From Ampelomyces quisqualis (lineage: Eukaryota; Ascomycota; Dothideomycetes; Pleosporales; Phaeosphaeriaceae), in NCBI GenBank assembly GCA_018398575.1, contig JAGTXZ010000003.1, forward strand, positions 1,612,001 through 1,676,000: a stretch of DNA of 64,000 nucleotides, written 5' to 3'. Every line of letters starts with the position of its first letter. Position 1 is the stretch's first letter. Both the position numbers and the translations under genes were made by a program. The notes beneath the pieces were generated by a model. It was not told the DNA's origin. It was given only the letters and a program-made list of their open reading frames with translations, and searched no databases. This document shows positions 39,926-50,806 of the stretch, piece after piece.

Positions 39926-41550
39926 ATGGCGGACAAGGACAAGCTGGCAAAGTACCGGACGGAGATCCAACAGGTCAGTAGCTTCTACAGCTCGCATCAT
40001 AAACATCATGCACTCTCTTGCAACATCTGTTGTCGCTGGATTTAGAAAGAGTTGGATAAGACTGTATCGATGGCCCGATGTTGTGCGGCCCAATCCTTGA
40101 ATCCACTTCCCTTTCAAGCGACAACCTGCATATGCACCTTTATGCAGCGAGCAGTCATTTTTCTGACTTTCCATCTCTTTATGTCCCCAAAAGAACCCCC
40201 ACGATGTGTTCTCTTCTGCTTCATATTCCGGCTTTTGCCAGACGTTGCAACCTGGCTCGTATTGTTCTTATTTATAAAAAGTCTGTACACAGTCCATAGT
40301 CGCCTTCACCTAGCATCTCATCCTCTACTTTCAGCCTCTACTCTCACTGCCCCTCTCCGTCAGAGCTTTTTCTTCGGAGCTTTCCAACACATGCCCGGTG
40401 CACCTGTGCTACCATCTATACTCCTTCGTACCTATTCTGCTCTCACCAACGCATCGTCATGTCATTCTCTCTCCCGCTGTCTCCTCCACGTTCTCGTTCT
40501 ACGACTCCAGACTATCGCTTTGCGGGTCCGCTAGACGTTCACGGCAACACACTGACCCTGCCCGTCTCACAGATGATGTTCGTCTCCGGCGAAACCGGCG
40601 AGCCGTCACCAGAGACCACCACACTCATCGAGTCCATTGTCCAAGACCAAGTTCAGCACATGCTTCGTGAATGTACCGTCCTCGCCACACGTCGCGGCAG
40701 CAAGTCAATATCCACAGACGACCTGTTCATGCTTATTAGGCATGACCGCGCCAAAATCTCCCGCCTCCGCCACTTCCTTCAATGGAAAGACGTCCGGCGC
40801 TCTGTCAAAGACTCTGATGACAAAGGTGGCGATGCAGGCGCCGACGTCGCAGCCGGTGACGCAGACATAGCAGCCGGCGTCGAGCAAAGCAGTGGCCCCT
40901 CAGGCCCCGAAGCCGGCAAAAAGACCAAGCGCGCCAAAGTCGATCTCGTCTGGGACGTGCATTCCTACTTCACCGAGTTCCCACCCATGATGGACGACGT
41001 CGAAGACGAAGAGGAAGAAGAAATGAACTTTGCTACTCTCCAACGCCTCAAGAACGCCGACGAACGCACAAAGAACATGACGCGCGAGGAATACGTGCAC
41101 TGGTCCGACTGCCGCCAAGCATCCTTCACATACCGCAAGGGCAAACGCTTCAAAGAATGGGCTGGCTTCGGACTCATCACCGACTCCAAACCTTCCGACG
41201 ACATCATCGACATACTCGGTTTCCTGACTTTTGAAATCGTGCAGACGTTGACGGAAGAAGCGCTCAAAGTCAAGGACGCAGAAGATCAGTGGAAAAAGAG
41301 CCATGGCGGCCAAGTCAATCGCCTCAAGAGAAAGAGAGAACGCGGCTTGTTCGACCCGCCTGAGGAAGCGAGAGAGCCCGTGCAGCCGAGCCATGTGCAG
41401 GAGGGATACCGGAGGTTGCAGAGAGGGAACAATAAGAGTAAAGCTATGCTCAACTTCACGAGGAACGTGCATCGTGCGGCCCTCAAGCTTGTGAGTACAT
41501 CCTATCCTATCCTTCCTGGGTATATATCGCTGACAAGATTGTAGATCTGA
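39926..41550 (+). CDS. SPT3: SAGA complex subunit SPT3 (histone-fold TBP regulator)
   Basis: Exons 39926-39973, 40573-41490 and 41545-41550 give 323 aa. SPT3 is a SAGA subunit with two histone folds that helps place TBP on promoters. Exon 1 encodes MADKDKLAKYRTEIQQ, matching the family start (KYR.EIQQMM). Exon 2 continues MMFVSGETGEPSPETTTLIE, VQHMLRECTVLATRRGSKSI, DLFMLIRHDRAKISRLRHFL and QWKDVRRSV, the first histone fold. The second fold is near 205-265 and the C-terminus has SKAMLNFTRNVHRAALKLI. The last coding exon is only six bases (ATC TGA). Intron 1 is 599 nt, by far the longest in the window, and contains a TATA box and an in-frame ATG. Confidence 0.92.
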
Positions 41551-42264
41551 AGAGCGGTTGCGCATTTGTTCATCTTGGGAGTTTGGCATGTGCCAGGCGG
41601 CGTCTAGGATTTCTCGATACCCATGATCAGAATAGCATGCTGGGTCACTTCACCTACTTTTGTCAAGTGTGGCTTTGGTGTTGTTAATTATTACGATATA
41701 CATATATATATGAATAGCAGGTACTTCACTTGTCTCGCGCGTCTCACGTGGCTGGGCCGTACGACGGCAAGTGTGTGAATTGTATAGGACCGGCGGGTGC
41801 TCTGGAGGCAAGGTCCACGACCGTATAAGCCGGATCCAAGCTTTTACGTTTTGCATGTGGCGGAAATGTACGAGATCAATTGTGAAGACTTGAAGGACCA
41901 GAACTTGTTGTAGGCACCAGACCCAACAACAGTCTGACAGTGCTTCACAGCCCAGCAAGCAGATTGGCGAAGACATGTGCATCACACCAAGTAATGGACC
42001 AAAATTGAAGACCAACGCCAAGGTTGATCACTCGTTTCTACTGTACTGATGCTCATTATCCTATTCTTGTGGACGTTCATAGCATCGAATGTGCAGAGAA
42101 GGCAGCCTTTTCAGTTGCGTATGCATGAGTGAGAAGAGTCGTTGGACATGTGACCCAGACGTACATGAACATGACCGCATATGATGCCCAGAGAGAAAGG
42201 AGATTGACGCCCTCCTTTAACCTTAAAAAGACCCACGCCAGGTATGTATCATGGCTTCCGTAGC
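41551..42264. other. Convergent intergenic region between SPT3 and RPL19
   Basis: 714 bases, mostly 3' flanking sequence of two convergent genes. A short AT repeat (ATATACATATATATATG, about 41696-41712) is present. A - strand frame of 123 codons (41650-42021) has no recognisable content and is not called. Confidence 0.5.
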
Positions 42265-43195
42265 TTACTCCTCGCCGCCCAACTGCGCAGCACGCTTCTG
42301 CTCCACGCGCTCCTGCCTCCTCTCCCTCGCAGCCTTGGTCTTCGCGCGCTTGGCGTCCATCTCCTCTTTGATAACCCTCTCGCGGGCCTTCTCAGCCTTG
42401 GCCTTGTGGATCTGGAATGCAAGTCAATTTCCAAGCCTGGAGCGGGGGTGACATGGTCATGATGTCATGATCAACGTACGTGTTCGACGAGAGCACGCTT
42501 GTGCTTGAAGGTGTTACCCTTGGAGAGGTGGTAGAGCTCGTGGTAGAGGTGCTTGTCAATCTTTCCGGCCGCGCGGTACTTGACAAGGAGACGACGGAGG
42601 ACACGGAGACGGCGCATCCATAGGATTTGGCTATAAATGTCTGCATCAGCAAACATTCTCCAGAAGCAAGACACCGATCCCAGTGACGGTACACTTCCAG
42701 GTCTGTCGAGCCGGTGATAACGTGGTTGCATACCTTGGCATACGAGCGTCCGCGGTACCCTTCCTCTTACCGAAACCACGGTGTCGGCCAATTCGTCGGG
42801 CGGCGGTCAGGGCTCGGGCACGGGCACGCGAGTGCATGGCGACGGGCTTGCGGATGATGAGGCCATCCTGAACGAGCTTGCGGATGGTCTGGCGGGAGTT
42901 GGCGTTGGCGATCTCGCTGGTCTCGTTGGGGTCGAGCCAGATCTTGCGCTTGCCGCAGCCGACAACTGAGGCCGCGAGGCGCTTCTGCGTGCGGAGGTTG
43001 ACCCTAGTGAGCAAGTTCTGTCAGCCATTTGCCCGACCATGTGGTTGCAGACCGTGGGGTGAGCCATTGTGAGAGAGGGGTTCGCCACGTTTCGAGCCGC
43101 TTATCGAGCGACAGTTGCAAGCTGGGGAATTGCCTGCGAGCGCGGGAATGCCCCTCGAGTGTAGACAGTTGATGATAGAGTCGGTGTCCTTACAT
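42265..43195 (-). CDS. RPL19: 60S ribosomal protein L19 (eL19), start codon split by an intron
   Basis: Exons 43195-43194 (the bases AT), 43003-42734, 42630-42480 and 42411-42265 give 189 aa, the usual eL19 length. The conserved start is MVNLRTQKRLAASVVGCGKR, but no ATG lies before GTCAACCTC in exon 2. The G at 43003 must join an upstream AT, and AT|GTAAGG at 43195-43188 provides it. Other text: KIWLDPNETSEIANANSRQ, GLIIRKPVAMHSRARARAL, GKRKGTADARMPSQILWMRR, LYHELYHLSKGNTFKHKRAL and the basic C-terminal helix. eL19 forms an intersubunit bridge. Introns are 190, 103 and 68 nt. Confidence 0.93.
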
Positions 43196-43802
43196 TTTCG
43201 ATGATGTTGTCGGCCGTGGTCGTAGGTTGGTGTTGAAAGCTGTTGGCGTTTTCAAATTCAGCGTGATTGTGTCGGGGCCGGAAGGTGCGGTGCTAAGCGA
43301 CAGCGCTAAACTAGTCTCGTTCAGAACTCAGTCATCTACTCGACACATGACTTCGCCAATGTTCACCAACTTTTGGCACTCGCCGGAATACCCTTCTTTC
43401 TGATGGCTCATATTTCTGCTCCTTGATAAGTCAACAAAGCCTCTGCTGTTTAACCAACTCGTTGTTTCCAGCCTCAAGTTCTGCCAGAACGGACGACGGA
43501 AGTCTCAAACGCACTAGTGTATGACTGATCTGGTGCATTAAGAGGCAGATCTGGATCAGACGGTCACTAGACAAAGCTACTCAGGAAAACTCAACACACA
43601 CCGGGGAAGACGATGCTTGATTACAGATGATGCCCGCTCACGGAAACAGGAGCCGGGGCACATGGGTATTTGGAACAAAACCTGGAAATTGAAAGGGTAT
43701 CTAAGTTATCTGAATCATCAGACCATGTATGACCATTGCCAAATGCTCGTTGAATTCGTCGTGTTTTTGCCGTTACTGTGTCTCACTGCACCTCCTTAGC
43801 CA
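43196..43802. other. Intergenic: RPL19 promoter and patatin-like gene 3' region
   Basis: 607 bases. The RPL19 promoter and leader should lie at about 43196-43400. No TATA box is clear. A 60-codon frame near 43617 is chance. Confidence 0.5.
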
Positions 43803-45749
43803 TCATCGCATGAACTCTGGCTTGGTGGCTTTATTGGCCACAGGTGGTGGGCCATCGGTATCCGGGTATGGCAAAGGCGCACCACGCGGCGGCCGAGGCA
43901 GCGCGGAATTTGGTGGTGACGGACGGGATGCTGAAAGTGTGGACAGTCTTGCCTCATCCTGAAGAGGTGTCTTTGGTGGTCGCGGTGGTGCGTGTGCATG
44001 GGCATATTGTAGACGCTCTTCAAACGTTGGCTGCATTGAGCTGTGCATTGAATCTGGTCGGTCTGAATTGAACTGTTCGTCGGAACGACGGCCCGGCGAA
44101 ACTAGTTCACCAGAATGTCGAGGCGGGATATCGTTCAAGCTCGGCTGCGGATACTCATCCGAGGAGACGACCAGGTACTTGTCATCGTCCGATGGTCGAT
44201 ACCGATCTTGAAAAGAAACGCGGTTTCCGTCCGGATTGGTGACATGATACTCGGGATGGATCTCTACAGCCGGTAGCTCTACTGCCATCGGAGATGGCTC
44301 AGGAACTGTAGGCAATGGCTCGTTCGGTGTCTGTGGACCTCCAGATGGTGACTGACCCTTCTGCGCACGTTCCCATCGGATCTTCGCGAAGTGTATCCTG
44401 GCAATTTTGGCTGCGGCATCCAGTGTCATACCTTGTACAGTCTTCTCCGCCAGGTACATACGTGTGTTGGTGCTAATCTCGGCCAGTGCGTTCCATTCAT
44501 TCATTCCGAACTCTCCTACACCAACATTGACGTTCAATCGGTAGTAGTGCTCGAGGTTGACGTGTCGTTTGCCCAGATGGTCCTTCATCTCTTTGTGCGT
44601 CTTTTCACAATCCTCAATCTTCTGTATCAGCCTCCGCCGGGCTTCGGCAAAATCTCCAATGCCGCCCCCAACAAACTCTTCCCACCAGAGGTGCTGCTGT
44701 GCGTTTGTGCCGTCTGGACGCTTCCCCGTGCCGATACTCAAAAATACACCAACCTCACGTCCAGGCCACTCATTACAAACAGCTTCGTCTAGTACCATGG
44801 GAGAAGGATTGTATTTACCGGAGCCTTCGTCCAAGAAAACAGATTGGCCGATCTGTATGGGCTTGAATGCTAAGGCGGTAGCGGATGTCGCACGTCCAGC
44901 TTGCCAAATTGTCGCATTGGGTTCGATGGCAGGTTCTTTCCTTGAGTCGTAGGAGCGTAGGAAGATTTGTCCTGTGCCCGCTTTCTTTGTGCCTTTGTAG
45001 ACTGCTGTCACGGCCCTATAGACAGTCAACGCATGTTATGGCAAGTTCCAGCGCTCAACTTACGTCTTCGTACGCTCCTCTCGATTGTCATATAGTTGCG
45101 CATGTGGGTTGCCCCACTTCATTGCCGCAATTCGTAAGTTCACGGGCGCTGTACCAATCTGACTATACATGCTGGCATTGCTAACACTTCTCACCACGCG
45201 TCGATTTGCCATGGCACTGCCCGGAGTCATTGGAGTTCGCAGATCTGCTGAGGAGGATAGACCGTCGTGTCTGTCGTTTCCCTCGTCATCGTAGATGGTG
45301 TGTTCTCGTACACACTCCATGATAGCCTCTTCTAGTTTTGACGCCTTGAACAAAGTCGATCGGTACGGTATGCCCGCGAACGTCTTGTCAGTCTCGAAGA
45401 CTTTCCGCGTCATGCGCACGTATACGTCCTTGCAAGTCTCAACATCCATGCGCAACCTGCCAAGCATTATCGCGATCAAGCCTCCCGTGCCGGTGCCTGC
45501 GATGAGGTCGAAGTGATTGCATGGTTTCGGTACTTCGTGTCGTTTGGGCGCTCTTCCCTCGGTTTCCACAAAGGTCCGGTGCATGAGCTCTTGGAGTATG
45601 ATGAGCATCGAGTAGCCGCGTACACCTCCGCCGTCTAGCACACGTTAGTAGCGATTCGTGTAGCGATACCATCAATACGTACCCAGTGATAGAATCCGCA
45701 GCGGCGGTCCCTTCGTTGTGTCCTTCCGTCGTATGCCGCTGTGTGCCAT
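43803..45749 (-). CDS. Patatin-like phospholipase-fold protein lacking the catalytic serine
   Basis: Exons 45749-45683, 45634-45064 and 45015-43803 give 616 aa. The patatin fold is clear. The oxyanion loop is LSLDGGGVRGYSML, formed across the first splice (G|AC). The nucleophile elbow region reads FDLIAGTGTGGLIAIMLGRL, and the aspartate region reads VFLDEGSGKYNPSPMVLDEA. The usual elbow is G-x-S-x-G. Here residue 71 is glycine (codon GGC), so the serine nucleophile is absent. The aspartate of the dyad may still be present. Similar GTGTGG elbows occur, from memory, in a group of fungal patatin-like proteins, so this may be a conserved non-hydrolytic subfamily. The C-terminal 200 residues are proline-rich and low in complexity. 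The first exon begins MAHSGIRRKDTTKGPPLRIL. Confidence 0.88.
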
Positions 45750-47038
45750 GCTGTGTGGTGTTGCGCCGAGTGCGACTTGGGAACGCTACTGTGATGTTCC
45801 TCGGGTCGAGATCAGCCGGTCAAGAGACACGTGCGTGGTGTAGTCTGAGTCTCCCAGGGGCGCAAAGGACTCAAGGGCGGCTTTGTCAAGTTGTCGCAAC
45901 AGTGTGACCCTTGAAGCAGTATTAAGCAGTGGATCGTGGCTGAGGTAAGATTCGCAGCCTGGGCGCGCGCTTGGAAGCGCTCAACGAGGAAGGCGGCTGG
46001 CTGATGAGTTTGTTGTAGTCGGAAAAGAAGAAAGGGAGTGTCTTCGAAAGGCGCAGAGGGCAGAGGGCCGTCGGAACGTGGAGACGACAGAGCTTTGACT
46101 CGACCGTGTAGTCAGGCTCTTGAGCATTCACTGCGCTCCAACCAACAAACGTCACTCGGAGTGCCACGGCCAAGCCCCACCAAGCACAGCCACTTGGTTC
46201 AAAGTTTGCAGCCAACGACAGCCCTGTTCCCTTCCTTGTCCAAGCTTCATCCTGGCCGCCATTCCGGATTATGACATCTGTATCGGTGCCGCGTCGTTGG
46301 ATCTTCGGCTCTTGCAGTGGGAACCAGCTGACCCGCAGTCGCCCTCAGGAACATGCCATCTACCAAACACGTCGTCCTCCAATCACGACGAGTTATACCG
46401 TGTTTCGGATGGTCATGTTCCCCATGGCATGTCGCTCTTTGCGCGGATGACATTGCGGCGAGGGTGATCACGATGCATCAGTCACAAGTTAGAGTGGCGT
46501 CAGAATTTTTCTAGCTACGAAAATTGCATCCTCACGCTCTTAAACATGTGTTTGGGTAAAAGATACGCAATGACTGGGGTGGTAATGACATATGATGTCA
46601 TAGTAAAAAAGTACCGTAACGTTAATTTCAGTGCACATCATTCTTGGATGCCTACTCCGTACTGTACACTACGCCACTCACCTGATTATTAAGCTTGTTG
46701 TACAGACTGTTTCTGAGTTAGCGCCGCAGTAATTGTACGTCCATCGTTGCAATACGTCATGGCTGTGTAATGTAATCCTCAGGCCTAGCGTTAATTGCGA
46801 TATGTCAAGCCTTCCAGGACAAGCCTCGGAGGATTCAGATACTAGTAGATCAACATCTGAATTGCGGAAATAGCATTGTATGCTCCCCGGCAGAGACTTT
46901 AATTTTCGAAGCGTTGCCATTCCACACCACAAAGATGGATAGGCTAAACAAAACTGAAAATCCTATAGCCTCCTTATGTGTCAGTCTAACCGTACCCTGC
47001 TCGATTCATCGACTCCACATCCAGAACCTCCATATTGC
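45750..47038. other. Intergenic: patatin-like gene promoter and P450 3' region
   Basis: 1,289 bases. The left part (45750-46460) has ordinary base composition and contains the patatin-like gene's promoter. The right part (46470-46960) is AT-richer. Several 70-115-codon frames on both strands show no recognisable protein. I see nothing further. Confidence 0.5.
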
Positions 47039-49051
47039 TTAATGTTTCGCAATCGCCAACTTCATCATGAGTGGCGGTTTATCCCAGAATGTGTAGCCTC
47101 GCATGTTCTCCAACCACCTCTCGCTCCCTGCCTGAGGCAAAATATCGAACTTCCATACAAATCTAGTCAAAATGAGGCGCAACTCTGCGTAAGCAAGGTT
47201 TTTCCCGATGCAATTGGCTGAGCCATGAGAGAATGGATTGAAACATTTTTTGTTGTCCTGCGCAAACGACGCATCAAAAAGTGGATGATCCTGCGGCAAG
47301 AAACGCTCGGGGCGGAATTCGTTAGGACGATGCCAATTCTGTGGGCTATGGTAGGTGGCGTATTGGTGAAGCGAAATCTTGGTCTTTGTTGGGTATTGGT
47401 CAGCACGGTCCTTCTAAATGAGTATTGAGTATCTTGTATCAAGCTCACATTCTTGGGAATAAAGTAGCCACCGACAAAATCTCCCGGCGATAATTTGGGT
47501 GGTGAGACAAGCACGGGAGGGAACATGCGTAAGCCCTCTTCGATACACGCAAAAACGTATTTCAACTCCGCCGTGGACTTCATTGTTATCTCGTCCTCCG
47601 AGGTGAACTTAGAGCGTACTTCGTCCACCAGTTTCTGGAAGATCTCGGGGTGCTTGCCTAGGTAGTATGCGATTGCAGAAAGGCAAGTGGCTGTCGTCTC
47701 GCTCCCAGCTCCGATCAACACTTCGGCGTTCATCTGGATCTCGATGCGCGACATCCCGTTCTTGCCAGACTCGTTATTCTTCAAAATGTACCTGATTTAC
47801 AATATACAAAGTCAGCATTTGACACGTAGGCATATGATACTTGGGAGTTTCCTGACCACATAAAGTCCTTCTGACCAGTACCCTCAGCTCCGAGGCCAGT
47901 ACGGCGGTCACTCTTCTCCACCGCAAAGGCCCTTTGCTTGGCATGCTGTGCGGCCAATTTTTTTCCAAGAAGTGCGTTGACGAGGGGGCGCGTAATCGTG
48001 TAGCTTTTACAAAACCTTATAAGTTCGCCGGCACGTATAGAGGCGAAGAGTACCGCCACCCAAGGGTGCATCTCGCTTTTACTTAGACAATCAAATGACT
48101 CACCAAACGTAAGATCGCCAATGATGTCAAAGGTGGTAAAGTCTAGTTGAGAAGCCAAAGTTAGCGGTGGTATCTTCAAGAAGAAAATCTGATCGTATAC
48201 TACTTCCTGGCGCATACAAGCGAATGTCCCAGGGATGTCAAATCTACTCATCTAACATTAGATCAGACCTATGAAGATTTTCTGTTAAACCCCAGTCGTA
48301 TTCGCTCGTGTGCGCCAGGGAGCGGTGTGCACAGATCGTGGAACTTCTCAGCCAATTCTAACGTTTATTTGAAGGAACGGGGCCGCAAAGATGGCAGACT
48401 TACTGTGCTGAAGTTAGAAGACCGGTACCAGAAATGTAGACTGTAGCCACTGCTTACCTGAACCACTTCACAATGTCCATTGCTTTGCCGGACGCTGCAT
48501 GCTCGCTCATACGTAATATGAACAAGTCCACATACTTGTTTATGAGAGGTTCCTGCTCATACATTGCGCTTTGTGAGAAGGCATGGGAAAGAATTCGGCG
48601 TTGTCGGCTGTGGCCTGCGCGATCGGTCAAGAAAATGCTTGACCCTGGTTCTTCTCCGTCTATTGATGTATCGAAGAAATGGGGATCTCGCCGAAATTCT
48701 TCCTTGCCGTTGCGTCTGAAGCTGAAGACGTCTTCCCAACCTGGGTCGCCGTCGACGGCGATCTCATTGGGAGACATTCTGAATACACGGCCATATTTTT
48801 CGTGTAGTGCGCCCACATCTTTGAACCACAGGCCGAACCAGTTGTGGCGAATGCCCCTTGGCAGGCTGGATATTGCTAGGAGCTTCGGACCGGGGACTTT
48901 GGCAAGTGGATGAAAGAACAACCGGTAGATGATAAGGACAATGTAATAGAACACAATCTGGCGTTTTTTTAGTCACTTGTTCGTGCTTGAATTCGATGGA
49001 ACATCTACTCACAAGTACGGCCACGCTCAAGAAAGTATGTGATTTCACCAT
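47039..49051 (-). CDS. Cytochrome P450 monooxygenase with N-terminal membrane anchor
   Basis: Exons 49051-49013, 48957-48458, 48243-47857, 47791-47449 and 47383-47039 give 537 aa. An N-terminal hydrophobic anchor (VFYYIVLIIYRLFFHPL) is followed by the proline hinge. The core shows FTTFDIIGDLTFGESFDCL. The I-helix is IGAGSETTAT, the K-helix ExxR lies in CIEEGLRMFPP, and the heme loop is FNPFSHGSANCIGKNLAYAE with the cysteine ligand. All key elements are intact. It resembles the fungal group that includes isotrichodermin C-15 hydroxylase, but the substrate cannot be told. The link between KWF (48460) and FTTFD (48140) is uncertain: the 214-nt intron chosen keeps frame but leaves about 30 unusual residues. 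A further 75-nt in-frame intron (48217-48143, GTATGC..TAG) would shorten this to 512 aa. No biosynthetic cluster surrounds it. Confidence 0.85.
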
Positions 49052-50806
49052 GGTTTCGAAGAGCAAGGAAGTCGCTCGCCGTGCGGTAGAGGCCAGTGGG
49101 TACATTTCTCAGTATTTGTATCCAGGTGAAAATCGCGTTTGCTTGCTCGATTCGTCCGTCTCGGGAGTTGTGAATAACGCCGTGGCCAAGGCACATGCCC
49201 ACCTGGAGCTCCATGATGCCATCTTGCGAGTCTTCACGCTATCCAGGCATTCAAGCGTGGGGCTGTTACATCACGATGTCGTGGTCTGGTCTAACGTTCC
49301 ATCTTCGGGTACGGAGCACGCCAGGAAGGTATCAAGCCGTTGTGCCTCGCGTATGTGAAGGGAATATCCACAAATGGAGGGATGTGGGTGGATACAGTGG
49401 TTTGTATCATCCAATAGGATCGTTGCCATATATCATCCTGGTGGGGAGGGCACTAGATTGACGCAGCTGCCCGGGTTGCGGGCCGTTTACGGATCCATCA
49501 ACGGGGAAAATATGGAGAAGCTAGTAGGGGTGTGGTATGATATATTGGAGGCACATACGGAAACGGATGCTGAGGCGATCCGACGGATGATCGGAGAAAA
49601 GTGTCTTTACACTTTTGAGTATTCGTGGCTGCCGGGTCGGTCCGGGTTTCACATACCTTCCGAGGGGCGGTGCAATCATATGATTGGACTGCTCACTAAA
49701 GTTGTGCGTCGTCATCATCATAACAAGGAGTAAATAGTGGATACAAGTTTAAATCCTGCAGTCGTTGATACGATAACCCCGGCTGAACCTTCGGGTCTCG
49801 GACCTTCAACCTTCCACCTTGGAACTATAGCTTGGCTGAATACATAGAGTAACATTCCTTGCCTCTCTAGCTATCTCAAGATTCAAGAAGGAAAAAATTT
49901 GTTGAAAAGCACCAAGTAAGGAGTATATATTCAGACATAGCAAGAACAAGGAAGTTACCCTTGTAAATATATTTCTCGCCCTTTGGTCCAGATCGCACCT
50001 TTTAGAAGGCACTACATTACGTATACTCTATGCTATTGCAGCAGTAGAGGTTATATATAAACTGTGAATGCTGTGTTTCAGACATACAGCGAGGCACTTC
50101 TTACGTTGAACACGGTTAGACCAATATTATGTAGACTCGAATGTGTAACATATCTCCAGGCCAATGTACAAATGCCCTCGTGACGCTTGAACTTTTTCAG
50201 TGGCGAAAGTCGACAGGCTAGTACATTATATTTCACATAGTCTTCAACAAACGCAGCCTCTTCGCTTCAAAGTATGAGACTATAATATGCGTCTGTCTGG
50301 AGCTATAGCCTGGAGACTTCAAAGCATTCGAAAACGTGCCGCATGCGTGAAGGTCTGCTTATGTCGCCGCGAATAACTTCAGGTTGTCACCCAAGGTCGT
50401 GGAGACTAGCAACGGTACAATAAGTCTATTGATATGAAACTGAGCCTAAAGGATAGATGAAAACTTGCAGTCGAAGAACGTGAGATTTATGAAGAACCTC
50501 AGTAGATGAGATTCCCCGATTGCTATATCAGATTGATCACCGTCAAGGAGCGAGTTGTAAAGATGTGTCCATTATCATTATCGTAAAGCAGATATCTATC
50601 GATAGCGAGTGACCGACAATGATGACGCCATGAGGGTATCAATGAAAAAGCAATCAAGGACCAATACCCACAAAATCTGTCCAAGCCAACCGCGGGTATA
50701 AACAAGTCGTGTCAGTCTGTGAAGTATAGTTTCCTGAACGGAGAAAGGCACCATCAAGTGAAGATGGAGGTGAAGGCGCTCCGAAAATCATGAAGTCGCC
50801 CGTGGC
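49052..50806. other. Intergenic: P450 promoter and long gene-poor stretch
   Basis: 1,755 bases, including the P450 promoter next to 49051 and the 3' flank of the SPFH gene. A + strand frame at 49374-49733 (119 codons, listed separately) is the only candidate gene. From 49740 to 50800 the DNA is AT-richer, and I see no gene or repeat. Confidence 0.5.
49374..49733 (+). CDS. Uncertain small open frame or gene remnant
   Basis: A 119-codon frame with MEKLVGVWYDILEAHTETDA and LYTFEYSWLPGRSGFHI. The composition looks protein-like, but I recognise no family. Overlapping frames upstream (48987-49358 and 49195-49461, +) also have protein-like stretches, which might mean a frameshifted older gene. It begins about 320 bases from the P450 start and would be divergent from it. 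Chance is the main alternative. Confidence 0.2.
   Translation: MEGCGWIQWFVSSNRIVAIYHPGGEGTRLTQLPGLRAVYGSINGENMEKLVGVWYDILEAHTETDAEAIRRMIGEKCLYTFEYSWLPGRSGFHIPSEGRCNHMIGLLTKVVRRHHHNKE

Noticed and set aside
40459..41544. SPT3 beginning at 40459 as the main gene model
   Set aside because: It would lose the conserved KYRTEIQQ exon. Kept only as a possible alternative transcript.
43617..43799. 60-codon + strand frame between RPL19 and the patatin-like gene
   Set aside because: Short, unconserved-looking and without promoter or splice context.
49005..49214. 69-codon - strand frame upstream of the P450 start
   Set aside because: In another frame and overlapping the P450 first exon; no splice signal links it to the gene.
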